Part shown: positions 25,286 through 35,247 of the stretch, piece by piece
Numbering within the stretch: the stretch's first letter is position 1
How the letters are laid out: each line of letters opens with the position of its first letter
Translations under genes and position numbers: made by a program
DNA from: an uncultured Paracoccaceae bacterium
Lineage (GTDB): Bacteria; Pseudomonadota; Alphaproteobacteria; Rhodobacterales; Rhodobacteraceae
Assembly: GCA_937872465.1 (NCBI GenBank)
Contig: CALMSR010000074.1
Coordinates: forward strand, 1 to 62,190
DNA length: 62,190 bases
Direction of reading: 5' to 3'
Notes under the pieces: model-generated
Told to the model about the DNA's origin: nothing
Databases searched by the model: none
Seen by the model: the letters and a program-made list of their open reading frames with translations, nothing else

Positions 25286-26874
25286 CCGGCATCCCCCTCG
25301 CCGGCGTCGCCGCCCGGCGTGTCCGGCGCGGGGCCGTCGTCGCCCGGCTCCCCGGCCCCGGCGCGCGCCGCCTCAATGGCGAAGCGCTGGCGCAGGAAGT
25401 CGCCGGTGCGCGTGTCGACGGTGTTCATCCACTGCTCGGCGGTCATCAGCCCGTCGCCGCCCTCCCGGGGCGCCTCGATCCGGGTCTCGGCGCCGCGGTT
25501 CTCCTCGTTGTCGAAGACCACCTCGTCGGCGCCGATGCCGGCCTCCTCGCCGGTGTCGGACTGCTCGCGCGCTTCCTCGACGTAGTCGACGATCTCCCTG
25601 GCCACGGCGAGATTGCCGGCAGCGCCCGGATAATCCGGGTCGCGTGCGAGCACGGTCTCGAAGGACCGGACCCCGTCGCGGTAGGCGCGGGACTTGATCT
25701 GCGCCATGCCCTGGATGAAGGCCGCCTGCGCCGTCTCCACCCGGTCGAGCACCTCGACCGCCGCCGCGTACTGGCCGTCGCGGTAGAGCGCGTAGCCGCG
25801 CCAGAGCGGGTCGACGAAAAGCTCCGCCGCCCGGCCGAAATCGCGTTCGCGATAGGCGAGGCGGCCCTGCTGGTCGGGCGTCAGGAACCAGTCGGCGATG
25901 CCATCGGCGCGGGCGGGCGCGCCCGCAGGCAGCGCGAACGCCAGCGCCAGCACCGCGGCCCAGCGCATGGTCCAGCCGCGGCGGAACCAGAGCAGCGTCA
26001 GCAGCGCCGCCGGCCAGGCGAGCCAGTGGCCTTGGTCGAGCCAGGGCTGGTCGGCGTTCTCGAGCAGCGCCTGGCGATAGGCCGCGTTCAGCATGCCGTC
26101 GATGCGGCGGATGTCGGCGTCGTCCGGGGTGACGGCCACCACCGGGACCGCGTCGAGCGCATCGAACCCGCGGTCGCGGACACCCTCGGGCAGCATCGCG
26201 AGCACGGCGACCGCCGCGTCGCTGGCGTCCAGCGCGGCGGCATCGGCCGGGTCGAGCCCGTCGGCGACGAAGAGCACGCCGCCCGGCGCATCCTCCTGCG
26301 CGAGCAGCGCCTCCGCGAGCGCCAGCGCCTCGACGGCGCGCGCACCCTCGCGCGGCATGATGTCGGGGGTCAGCCCCTCGAGATAGGGCGTCATCACATT
26401 CGGATCCTCGGTCATCGGCACGACGCCGTGGGCGCTGCCGGCATAGGCGACGAGCGCGGTGCGGGCGCCGGCGCGAAGCTCGAGCAGATCGCGGATCTTC
26501 TGCTTGCCCCGTTCCAGCCGCGCGGGGGCGACGTCGCTCGCCTCCATCGAGGCCGTGACCTCCAGCACCACCACGACCGGTGCCGATTGCGCCACGAAGG
26601 GATCGGGCATGCGCGACCAGGTCGGGCCGGCCGCGCCCAGCGCGAGGCAGGCGAGCCCCAGCGCGACTCCGTCGATCGGCATGGGCCGACGCCCGCCCGC
26701 CGCGCCGACGGTCAGCGCCGCACGCAGGTGCGGCGCGATGCCGTCGGTCGGCAGGTCGCGGCGGCTGCCGGTGCGGCGCACGATCCACCAGAGCCCGGCG
26801 ACGACCGGCAAGAGCAGGAGCCAGAGCGGCCGGATGAAATGGAAGGCGTCGAGCGCCACCGCGAAGGAATTCAT
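25282..26874 (-). CDS. BatB-BatC fusion: VWA domain plus TPR
   Basis: 530 aa. N-terminal transmembrane helix (LWLLLLPVVAGLWWIV), VWA domain at ~95-260, two or three more membrane segments around 280-325, then TPR-like helices (YRERDFGRAAELFVDPLWRG, YRDGVRSFETVLARDPDYPG) and an acidic disordered tail. BatB and BatC are separate genes in many bacteria; here they are one. The MIDAS is altered: the usual DxSxS is ExTxS (VLEVTASME), so metal-dependent adhesion may be weak or lost. Confidence 0.85.
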   Translation of the reverse strand: MNSFAVALDAFHFIRPLWLLLLPVVAGLWWIVRRTGSRRDLPTDGIAPHLRAALTVGAAGGRRPMPIDGVALGLACLALGAAGPTWSRMPDPFVAQSAPVVVVLEVTASMEASDVAPARLERGKQKIRDLLELRAGARTALVAYAGSAHGVVPMTEDPNVMTPYLEGLTPDIMPREGARAVEALALAEALLAQEDAPGGVLFVADGLDPADAAALDASDAAVAVLAMLPEGVRDRGFDALDAVPVVAVTPDDADIRRIDGMLNAAYRQALLENADQPWLDQGHWLAWPAALLTLLWFRRGWTMRWAAVLALAFALPAGAPARADGIADWFLTPDQQGRLAYRERDFGRAAELFVDPLWRGYALYRDGQYAAAVEVLDRVETAQAAFIQGMAQIKSRAYRDGVRSFETVLARDPDYPGAAGNLAVAREIVDYVEEAREQSDTGEEAGIGADEVVFDNEENRGAETRIEAPREGGDGLMTAEQWMNTVDTRTGDFLRQRFAIEAARAGAGEPGDDGPAPDTPGGDAGEGDAG

Positions 26875-27854
26875 GCCGCGGTCCTCCGCCGGTCCCGGAG
26901 CGCGAGGAAACCCGTTGCCCCGGTGCCGATCAGCGCGGCGAGCGCGAGCGGGATCCAGGCGAGCGACTGCCGCGGGCGGTAGGAGAGCGTCTCGACCTCG
27001 CGCGGCGCGAGCGCGTCGATGCGGGCATAGACCTCGCGCAGCCCCGCCTCGTCATCGGCGAAGAAGAACGCGCCCCCGGTCCGCGCGGCGACGTCGCGCA
27101 GCGTCGCGAGATCGACCCGGTCCTCGCCGCTCGCCTCGGGATCGCCGACGCCGATGGTGAAGATCGCGACATCCGCGCCCCGGGCGATCTCGGCGGCATT
27201 GACCGGGCTCATGCGGCTGGCGGTGTCGTTGCCGTCGGTCAGCAGGATCAGCAGGCGCTGCTCGATGTCGCTCGCCTCGAAGGTTCGGATCGCGAGGCCG
27301 ATGGCATCGCCGAGCGCGGTATGCGGGCCCGCCATGCCAACCTCGGTGCGGCCGAGAAGCTCCAGGATGGTGCCGAGATCCTCGGTGAGCGGCGCCTGGA
27401 CATAGGCCCGGGTGCCGAAGACGATCAGCGCCATGCGGTCGCCCTCGCGGCCCTCGACGAAGGCGCGCACCACGTCGCGCACCCCTTCGAGCCGCTGCTT
27501 GCGCGTACCGTCCGGCGCCGCGAAGTCGCGGGCGTCCATCGAGCCGGAGATGTCGATGGCGAGCACCACGTCGCGCGCCGCCTTGGTGATCTCGACCGGC
27601 TCGCCGACCCGCTCGGGCTGGGCGAGCGCGAGCACGCAGAGGATCCAGGCGGCGAGCGCGGCGGCCATCTGCAGCCGCGTGCGCGACAGCACCACCGCGC
27701 CGGGCCCGGGCTCGGAACCGGCGGTATCGACGATGTGGCGGAAAAAGGGGAAGCGCAGCGCCGGCACCCGTTCGCGGTGCGGCGGCACCAGCCAGAGCAC
27801 GAGGAGCGGCAAGGGCAGGAGCAGGAGCGCCCAGGGGGCGGCGAGCGAGATCAC
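26871..27854 (-). CDS. batA: BatA-like VWA-domain membrane protein
   Basis: 327 aa starting at GTG 27854 (GTGA overlap). Two N-terminal hydrophobic helices, a VWA domain with intact MIDAS (VVLAIDISGSMDARD, then TALGDAIGLAI and LILLTDGNDTASR) and a C-terminal transmembrane helix (IPLALAALIGTGATGFLAL). Works with MoxR ATPase and the Bat proteins in the cytoplasmic membrane, probably in envelope-protein maturation or stress tolerance. Confidence 0.9.
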   Translation of the reverse strand: MISLAAPWALLLLPLPLLVLWLVPPHRERVPALRFPFFRHIVDTAGSEPGPGAVVLSRTRLQMAAALAAWILCVLALAQPERVGEPVEITKAARDVVLAIDISGSMDARDFAAPDGTRKQRLEGVRDVVRAFVEGREGDRMALIVFGTRAYVQAPLTEDLGTILELLGRTEVGMAGPHTALGDAIGLAIRTFEASDIEQRLLILLTDGNDTASRMSPVNAAEIARGADVAIFTIGVGDPEASGEDRVDLATLRDVAARTGGAFFFADDEAGLREVYARIDALAPREVETLSYRPRQSLAWIPLALAALIGTGATGFLALRDRRRTAA

Positions 27855-28330
27855 GGTCGCGCCTCGACCCGGTGCCGCCTTACCCAAAGCGCGGCGGCCT
27901 CCCCCAGGCCCGGCACCGGCACGGCATCGTCGCGGTAGGGCGCCACGGCGAGCGCCGCGCCCGGCCCCCCGGCGAACCCGCCGCCTCCGGTCGCGTCGAG
28001 GAAGGCGAGCCAGTCGCGCCCGGTCAGGCTCGCGACCCTTTCGCGCGGCCAGGCGGCCAGCGCGGTGCGGCGGAGAATACCGGCGATGGCGACGGGATCG
28101 TCGCCGGCGGCGGCGAGCTCGGCCAGCGCCGCCCGCCGGTAGGCGTTGGCGCGCCAGCGCCGCCACGCCCGCCAGGCGAGCCACGCGAGCGCCAGCGCCA
28201 GGAGTACCGCGAGCACGGCCCATCCCCAGGTCTGCGGCGTCATCGTTACCGGCGGCGGCTCGGCCGGCTCGACGAGCTCATGCAGCAGGTCGATCAGGGT
28301 CGTCGGGGCGGGGGCGCCGTCCTCGTTCAT
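27851..28330 (-). CDS. DUF4381-family membrane protein
   Basis: 159 aa with one transmembrane helix near residues 37-54 (WAVLAVLLALALAWLAW) followed by a basic cytoplasmic helical domain (RRAALAELAAAGDDPVAI, AAWPRERVASLTGRDWLAFLD). This is the DUF4381 architecture that lies between DUF58 and BatA in MoxR operons. 4-bp overlaps on both sides. Confidence 0.85.
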   Translation of the reverse strand: MNEDGAPAPTTLIDLLHELVEPAEPPPVTMTPQTWGWAVLAVLLALALAWLAWRAWRRWRANAYRRAALAELAAAGDDPVAIAGILRRTALAAWPRERVASLTGRDWLAFLDATGGGGFAGGPGAALAVAPYRDDAVPVPGLGEAAALWVRRHRVEARP

Positions 28331-29307
28331 CGCGCGCCGAGCCCCATCAGCCGCCGCATCTGCGGCAGCGTCGCTTCGGCGGCCGAGAGCGGCAGCACAG
28401 GCACCCCGAAGCGCCGCTGCCAGTCGAGGATCGCCGCCAGCCGGCCGCTCGCCATGTCCCGCAGGCTCCGATGCGCGGCCCGGTCGCCGGTGTCGATCTC
28501 GGCCTGGAGCTCGCCGTCGGAGACGACCAGCCGTAGCCCCTCCGGCAGATCCTCGCCGAAGGGGTCGCTGACAAGGCCGAGCACCAGGTCGTTGCCGCGC
28601 GAGATGCCGGCAACCAGCCGCTCGGTCTCGGCGTCGACCACGTCGAAGTCGCTCAAGACGATCACCAGGTGGTTCCGCGGCGCGATCCGCGCGACCGCGC
28701 GCAGCACGTTCTTCAGCGGCATCGGATCGACGGCCGGAGCATCGGCGCGAAGCAACCCGTTCGCGTCGGCGAGCGCGGTGAGAAACCGGTCGAGCGCCAC
28801 CCGGCTCCGCTGCGGCCGGATCTCGGCGATCTCCGCGTCGCCGAAGACGATGCCGCCGACCCGGTCGCCCTGGTCGAGGATCCGGAACGCCGCGAGCGCC
28901 GCGGCCTCGGCGGCGGTCACCGCCTTCATGTTGAGCTTAGAGCCGAAGAACATCGACATGCGCTGGTCGACGACGATCAGTGACGGCCGGTCGCGCTCCT
29001 CGGTCATCACCCGCACATAGGGCTCGCCGGTGCGCGCCGTCACCTTCCAGTCGATGGCGCGCACGTCGTCGCCCGGCAGGTAGCCACGCAGCTCCTCGAA
29101 GTTCAGCCCGCGCCCGCGCAGCCGCGACGCGTGCCGCCCGTTCAGCACCGAGCGCGCCGGCTGCCGCGGCAGGAAGGTCAGGCGCCGCGCCCGGCCCTCG
29201 AGCGCCCGCAGATGCGCCAGATCGACGCTGACGCGCGGGTCGAGCCCACCCGCCGGCGCCGCCGCCGGTTGCGTGCCAGTGCGTATCCGCGCGGCATCGT
29301 CGCGCAT
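28327..29307 (-). CDS. DUF58 protein
   Basis: 326 aa. The family signature LRGYLPGDDVRAIDWKVTAR is at ~75-95, after a RSVLNGRHASRLRGRGLNFE lead; the remainder is a VWA-like fold with DQRMSMFFG. DUF58 proteins always pair with MoxR ATPases and are thought to be their clients or adaptors. It starts 9 bp after moxR. Confidence 0.92.
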   Translation of the reverse strand: MRDDAARIRTGTQPAAAPAGGLDPRVSVDLAHLRALEGRARRLTFLPRQPARSVLNGRHASRLRGRGLNFEELRGYLPGDDVRAIDWKVTARTGEPYVRVMTEERDRPSLIVVDQRMSMFFGSKLNMKAVTAAEAAALAAFRILDQGDRVGGIVFGDAEIAEIRPQRSRVALDRFLTALADANGLLRADAPAVDPMPLKNVLRAVARIAPRNHLVIVLSDFDVVDAETERLVAGISRGNDLVLGLVSDPFGEDLPEGLRLVVSDGELQAEIDTGDRAAHRSLRDMASGRLAAILDWQRRFGVPVLPLSAAEATLPQMRRLMGLGAR

Positions 29308-29316
29308 TCCGCCTCC

Positions 29317-30341
<1,025 letters not shown>

Positions 30342-30345
<4 letters not shown>

Positions 30346-31241
30346 CCCTTCCTACCCTTCCCCGCCTCGGCCGCGAGCGCGCCGCGGGCCTCCGCGAGCC
30401 GCCGCCGGTAATCGTCGTCGACAATCGGGAACTTCGGATCGAGCGCCTCCAGCGCCTCCGCGAGCGCCGAGGAGATCACCATGCGCGCATACCACTTGTT
30501 GTTGGCCGGAACCACGTGCCAGGGCGCGTCCTCGGTCGCGGTGTTGCGGATCATGTCCTCGTAGGCGTCCATGTAGTCGCCCCAGTGCTCGCGCTCCGCG
30601 AGGTCGCCGAAGGAGAACTTCCAGTTCTTGTCCTCCTCGTCGATGCGGTCGAGGAACCGCCGCGCCTGCTCGTCCTTGGAGATGTGCAGGTAGAACTTGA
30701 GCACGGTCGTGCCGTTCTCGACGAGGTGCCGCTCGAAGCCGCGGATAGACCGGAACCGGCGCTCCCAGATGTCCTTGCCGCGCAGCGCCTTCGGCAGGCC
30801 CTGGCCCTCGAGGATCTCCGGGTGGACGCGCACCACCAGCACCTCCTCGTAATGCGACCGGTTGAAGATGACGATCTTGCCCCGCTGCGGCAGCGCGATC
30901 GCGTGGCGCCAGAGAAAGTCGTGCTTGAGCTCGACCGGCCCCGGCTGCTTGAACGACTTCACGTCGCAGCCCTGTGGGTTGATCCCGGTCATGACATGCT
31001 CGATCGCGCTGTCCTTGCCGCCGGCGTCCATCGCCTGCAGCACGATCAGCACCGCCCGCTCGTCCTCGGCGTAGAGGCGCTCCTGCAGCTTGCCCAGCCG
31101 CTCGAGGTTTGAGGCGATCAGATCCTTCGCCTCGTCCTTCTCCACGTCGAGGCCGGCCGTGTCGTCGGCATCGACCTCGCCGATCCTGAACCCCTTGCCC
31201 TCGACGACCCGGTGCCGCCCGGCCAGGTCCGCGGCCTTCAT
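30342..31241 (-). CDS. ppk2: Polyphosphate kinase 2 (PPK2)
   Basis: 299 aa. Transfers phosphate between polyphosphate and nucleotides. Walker A AMDAGGKDSAIEHVM, catalytic region FNRSHYEEVLVVRVHP, lid KDIWERRFRSIRGFERHL and the conserved DEEDKNWKFS and WHVVPANNKWYAR blocks. Single domain of normal length (class I or III by size). Start ATG 31241. Coupling to moxR by a 4-bp overlap is notable, since it links polyphosphate metabolism to the Bat system. Confidence 0.95.
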
Positions 31242-31364
31242 GCCGCCACCGCCGGATTGAGGAAATCGCGCAGGTTCCGCATGGTGTCCGCCGCCTCCTC
31301 GGGATCGGGTTCTCGCCCGCGGGGCATCGCGCACGCGCTCCCCGCGAGCCGGCTTCTCCGGCCG

Positions 31365-32951
31365 CTACTGGGCCATGCCGCTGAGCTGCCTCTCGAGCTG
31401 CTCCTGGATCTGGTCGACCGAGAAGCTCGCCGCCCGCTGCGACGGCGGATACTCCTCGAAGGTCGAAAAGAACCTGGACACCTCGACCTGCGCCGGTGTG
31501 AGCAGGAATACATGGTCCAGCAGCCAGTCGTAGTAGGTGTTCGACGTGATGTCCGCGCGCTCGTAGGGGTCGGCGCGGAGGTCGAACAACTTGGGGACCC
31601 GCAGCTGTGTGAACGGCTCTGCCCAGATGTTGAGGGTGCCGGTCTCGCGCTGCTCGGCGAAGACGACCTTCCAGTTCTCGTAGCGCAACGCGACGATGGC
31701 GCCGTCGTCGTTGAAGTAGAAGAACTCCCTGCGCGCCGTCTCGTCACTCTCGCCCGTCAGATAGGGCAGCTGGTTGTAGCCGTCGAGATGGACCTTGTAC
31801 TCGCTACCGTTGATCGTGGTGCCCTCGAGCAGGCGGTCCTTGATGTCCGCGTCGCCGGCGGCGGCGAGCAGCGTCGGGAACCAGTCGAGCCCGGAGAACA
31901 TGCCGGTCTTGACCGTGCCGGGCTCGATGTGGCCGGGCCAGCGGATCATGGCGGGCACGCGGAAGGCGCCTTCCCAGTTGGTGTTCTTCTCGCTGCGGAA
32001 CGGCGTGGTGCCGGCGTCGGGCCACGAGTTCTGGTGCGGGCCGTTGTCGGTCGAATAGATCACGATGGTATTGTCTGCGACGCCCGTCTCGTCGAGTGCG
32101 TCGAGGATCTGACCGACGATCGCGTCATGCTCGATCATGCCGTCGGCGTACTCGGTCAGCGCCGTCAGGCCCGGTTCGCTGCGGTTCTCGTCCTTCACAT
32201 GGGTGCGGAAATGCATCCGGGTGGTGTTCATCCAGATGAAGAATGGATTTCCCTGTTCCACCTGACGCTGCATGAAGTCGATGGCGGCAGCCGAGGTCTC
32301 CTCGTCGACCGTCTCCATGCGCTGCCTGGTCAGCGGCCCGGTATCCTCGATCTCGCCGTCGGCCGAGGAGCGGATCACGCCGCGCGGGCCGAACTGCTCG
32401 CGGAAGGCGGGATCCTGCGGGTAGTTGAAGTTCTCGGGCTCCTCCTCGGCGTTGAGGTGGTAGAGGTTGCCGAAGAACTCGTCGAAGCCGTGCGCGGTCG
32501 GCAGGAACTCGTCCTTGTCGCCGAGGTGGTTCTTGCCGAACTGACCGGTGGCGTAGCCGAGATCCTTCAGCGCCGAGGCGATGGTCACGTCGTCGTCCCT
32601 CAGTCCGACATCTGCTCCCGGCAGGCCGACCTTGGAGAGCCCGGTGCGAAGCGTCGACTGGCCGGTGATGAAGGTCGACCGGCCAGCCGTGCAGCTCTGC
32701 TCGGCGTAGTAGTCGGTGAACTTGATCCCTTCGGCCGCGATCCGGTCGATGTTCGGCGTCTCGTAGCCCATCAACCCGAAGCTGTAGGTCGAGAGGTTGG
32801 TCTGGCCGACGTCGTCGCCCCAGATGACCAGGATGTTCGGCGGTCCGTCGGCCGCCTCGGTGGCTTCCTGTGCCCAGGCCGCCCCGGTGGCCAGCAAGGC
32901 GATCGCCGTCGCCGCCGCGACCCGGCCGCGCACATGTGCATATAGCTGCAT
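31365..32951 (-). CDS. Secreted arylsulfatase
   Basis: 528-aa sulfatase with a signal peptide (VRGRVAAATAIALLATGAAWA, mature from about residue 29). Metal and nucleophile motifs: ILVIWGDDVG (Asp pair), SCTAGRSTFITGQ (Cys to formylglycine; CxAxR variant of CxPxR), GKNHLGD, and YSTDNGPHQNSWPD. Cleaves sulfate esters in the periplasm or outside. It needs a formylglycine-generating enzyme or anaerobic SME, not seen here. Start ATG 32951 with AGGA upstream; longer upstream frame is not protein-like. Confidence 0.93.
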   Translation of the reverse strand: MQLYAHVRGRVAAATAIALLATGAAWAQEATEAADGPPNILVIWGDDVGQTNLSTYSFGLMGYETPNIDRIAAEGIKFTDYYAEQSCTAGRSTFITGQSTLRTGLSKVGLPGADVGLRDDDVTIASALKDLGYATGQFGKNHLGDKDEFLPTAHGFDEFFGNLYHLNAEEEPENFNYPQDPAFREQFGPRGVIRSSADGEIEDTGPLTRQRMETVDEETSAAAIDFMQRQVEQGNPFFIWMNTTRMHFRTHVKDENRSEPGLTALTEYADGMIEHDAIVGQILDALDETGVADNTIVIYSTDNGPHQNSWPDAGTTPFRSEKNTNWEGAFRVPAMIRWPGHIEPGTVKTGMFSGLDWFPTLLAAAGDADIKDRLLEGTTINGSEYKVHLDGYNQLPYLTGESDETARREFFYFNDDGAIVALRYENWKVVFAEQRETGTLNIWAEPFTQLRVPKLFDLRADPYERADITSNTYYDWLLDHVFLLTPAQVEVSRFFSTFEEYPPSQRAASFSVDQIQEQLERQLSGMAQ

Positions 32952-33317
32952 TCCAATCCTCCCTGTCTGGTTGCCAAGGTAGCAGCGATCGCATGCTTGG
33001 CAAGCCGTCGGGATGGTAGCACAATTCGGAATGCCGCGGCACCGGGCCATGGCGCTCCGGGCGGGGCGGTCGCTGCCCGGCGGTGCCCGCCGGGCGGGAT
33101 TGTGACGCCAATTACGGCCCGAAGACTTCCGTCGACCCGGTCCCGCGGACAATCGCCTTCGCCCCCGCAACCCGAGGGCTCGCCGCTTGGCACCCATCGC
33201 GGCGCGCGCTATTCCGGGAGCCCGATGGAATAGGTGGTGGTCACCGGCTCCGGGGACACGCGTGAGCCTTCGCCTTTCGGGGTGATGCGAACCGCCAGCG
33301 ACAAGGAACAGGCGAGC
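32952..33317. other. Divergent intergenic region with REP-like hairpin
   Basis: 366 bp between divergent sulfatase and phosphatase genes. It contains the hairpin repeat at 33076-33094 and otherwise no gene. Both promoters must lie here. Confidence 0.5.
33076..33094. repeat. REP-like palindrome, copy 2
   Basis: CCCGGCGG (33076-33083), loop TGC, CCGCCGGG (33087-33094). The flanks (GGGGCGGTCGCTG before, CGGGATTGTGA after) match the copy at 45067, so the repeat unit is larger than the hairpin. Confidence 0.65.
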
Positions 33318-34103
33318 ATGAGCGACGAAGTCACGAGGCGCCTGTCGCTGGCAGAAAGCACCGCCCGCGAGGCCGGCGCGCTGGCGCTCGATTTCTTCAT
33401 GCGTCGCGGCGAGCTGGAGATCGAGGCCAAGACCAGCGCCCAGGATATCGTCAGCCGTGCCGACCGCGAGGTCGAGACGCTGATTCGCGCCCGCGTCGCG
33501 GAAAGCTTCCCCGACGACGGCTTCCTCGGCGAGGAATTCGGCGCGACGGCGGCCGCCTCCGGCTTCACCTGGGTGATCGATCCGATCGACGGCACCAGCC
33601 CGTTTCTCAGCGGGTTGCCGCATTGGTGCGTCTCGATCGCGGTGCATGACGGGCGCGACACGGTGGCGGGCGTCATCGCCGTTCCGACCGCCGGCGAGGT
33701 CTTCACCGCCCGGCGCGGCGGCGGTGCCCGGCTCGACGGCAGGCCCCTGCGCGTGCCCGATACCCTGAATGTCCTGAACGGCGTCGTCGGCATCGGCGCG
33801 AACCACCGCACGCCGCCCCGGGTCGCGGCAGGGGTCATCGAGCGGCTGCTGGAAGCGGGCGGCATGTTCTTCCGCAACGGCTCGGGGGCGCTCATGCTCG
33901 CCCATGTCGCCGCGGGGCGCCTCGCCGGTTACTGGGAGGCGCATATGAACGCCTGGGACTGCCTCGCGGGTCTCCTGATCATTGCCGAGGCCGGCGGTCG
34001 CTGCGCGCCTTTCTGCGACAGCCGCGACCTTTCGGATGGCGATGCCGTGCTGGCGGCGGCGCCCGGCGCCTGGGGCGGATTGCGCGCGGTGCTGGACGGC
34101 TGA
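33318..34103 (+). CDS. Inositol monophosphatase-family phosphatase
   Basis: 261 aa. Mg-binding motifs of the family: GEEFG (Glu), WVIDPIDGTSPFLSGLP (DPxDG) and AHMNAWDCLAGLLIIAEAGG (WDxAAG-like). The S-P-F-L-S-G after DPIDGT is closer to histidinol-phosphatase HisN or related sugar-phosphate phosphatases than to SuhB (DGTxNF). Start ATG 33318 after AAGGA. The exact substrate is unsure. Confidence 0.85.
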   Translation: MSDEVTRRLSLAESTAREAGALALDFFMRRGELEIEAKTSAQDIVSRADREVETLIRARVAESFPDDGFLGEEFGATAAASGFTWVIDPIDGTSPFLSGLPHWCVSIAVHDGRDTVAGVIAVPTAGEVFTARRGGGARLDGRPLRVPDTLNVLNGVVGIGANHRTPPRVAAGVIERLLEAGGMFFRNGSGALMLAHVAAGRLAGYWEAHMNAWDCLAGLLIIAEAGGRCAPFCDSRDLSDGDAVLAAAPGAWGGLRAVLDG

Positions 34104-34359
34104 TGCCGGCTCCGGTTGACCGGAGCGGTTGGCGGTCCGTCCGACCAACATCTCGAAAAACTATGTAATAACAATAATATACTCCGCGTATCATTGTGTA
34201 ACGCCTCCCCGGCGGACACGCCAGGGTGGGTTCGAAGCCGGCAGGCCGAGCGGATAGGGCGGAGGTCCCGTGACGGACACGGCCCGGATCTTGGCGAGCT
34301 CCGCGCCGCGACCGCCTCGTGCCAGCGGCCGGTCCGCCTGACCGCGCCCGCCGCCTCGG
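34104..34359. other. Convergent intergenic region with AT-rich patch
   Basis: 256 bp. Bases ~34145-34200 are clearly AT-rich (AATAACAATAATATAC) in an otherwise GC-rich region. No RNA gene, hairpin or frame with protein-like sequence is seen. Confidence 0.4.
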
Positions 34360-35247
34360 CTATCCCGGCTGCGGCGACCGCCGGCGCTGCAGCAGGATCG
34401 AGGCGATGATCAGCCCGGCGCCGAGATATTCGGCCGAGGTGAACCGGCTGGCATAGACCAGATAGGCCACGATCGCGGCGAAGACGGTCTGGAGCGCGAG
34501 CGCGTTGTTGACCATCGCGGCATGGACCCGTCCGACCCCGTAATTCGTCCCGAAGAGGAACAATACGTTCGCCGCACCCGCGACGAGCCCGATCCATGCC
34601 GCATGCCAATCCAGGCCCGAGAAACCGGACGCGCCCCCGGAGCGGACCAGCGATGCGCCCGTCAGGACGACGGCGGCCACCGCGAGCATCAGGAAGGTCT
34701 TCTCGACGATCGACAAGGTCTGCGAGATGCTGCGCTGCCCGAGGATGCCCGCGCTCATGAAGAAGCCCGCCCCGAAGGCCGCCACCATCGCCAGGCCGTC
34801 GGCGCGCGAAAGCGTGAAGCTGGTGCCGATCACGAGCGATGCGCCGAGGCTGGCTAGGGCGATGCTGGCGATCTGGCGCATGTTGAACCGCTCGCCGAAG
34901 AGCAGGAAGCCGGCGATCGCCGGAAAGGGCATGGCCATGACCGTCGCGGCCGAGCCGTATTTCCCGTTGATATAGGCGAAGGTGTTGAGCGAGATCGCGA
35001 CCACGTAGATCGACACCGAGGAGAGCGCGATCCTCCAGAGATCGCCGCGCTCCACCTGCCCGAGGCGTCGGCGCGCCGCCGGCCGGAGCATCAGGGGCAG
35101 CAGGATTGCCGCGCCCAGCGCGCAGCGCAGCGCCACCTGCTCGATGACCTCCAGCGACCCCGAGAGCGCGCGCGAGAAGACCCCCATGACCGACCCCAGC
35201 GCCGCGGCGCCCACGAGGGCGAGCGCCCCCCGAAGCGCCTGGTTCAT
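34360..35247 (-). CDS. EamA/DMT-family transporter
   Basis: 295 aa with about ten hydrophobic helices in two EamA repeats (ALALVGAAALGSVMGVFSRA at the start; AALVAGAANVLFLFGTNYG-like second half). Drug/metabolite transporters export or import small metabolites, often purines or amino acids. Last gene of the LacI-ABC-nucleoside operon, overlapping the deaminase-like gene by TGATG, so it may export a product of nucleoside breakdown. Confidence 0.88.
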   Translation of the reverse strand: MNQALRGALALVGAAALGSVMGVFSRALSGSLEVIEQVALRCALGAAILLPLMLRPAARRRLGQVERGDLWRIALSSVSIYVVAISLNTFAYINGKYGSAATVMAMPFPAIAGFLLFGERFNMRQIASIALASLGASLVIGTSFTLSRADGLAMVAAFGAGFFMSAGILGQRSISQTLSIVEKTFLMLAVAAVVLTGASLVRSGGASGFSGLDWHAAWIGLVAGAANVLFLFGTNYGVGRVHAAMVNNALALQTVFAAIVAYLVYASRFTSAEYLGAGLIIASILLQRRRSPQPG

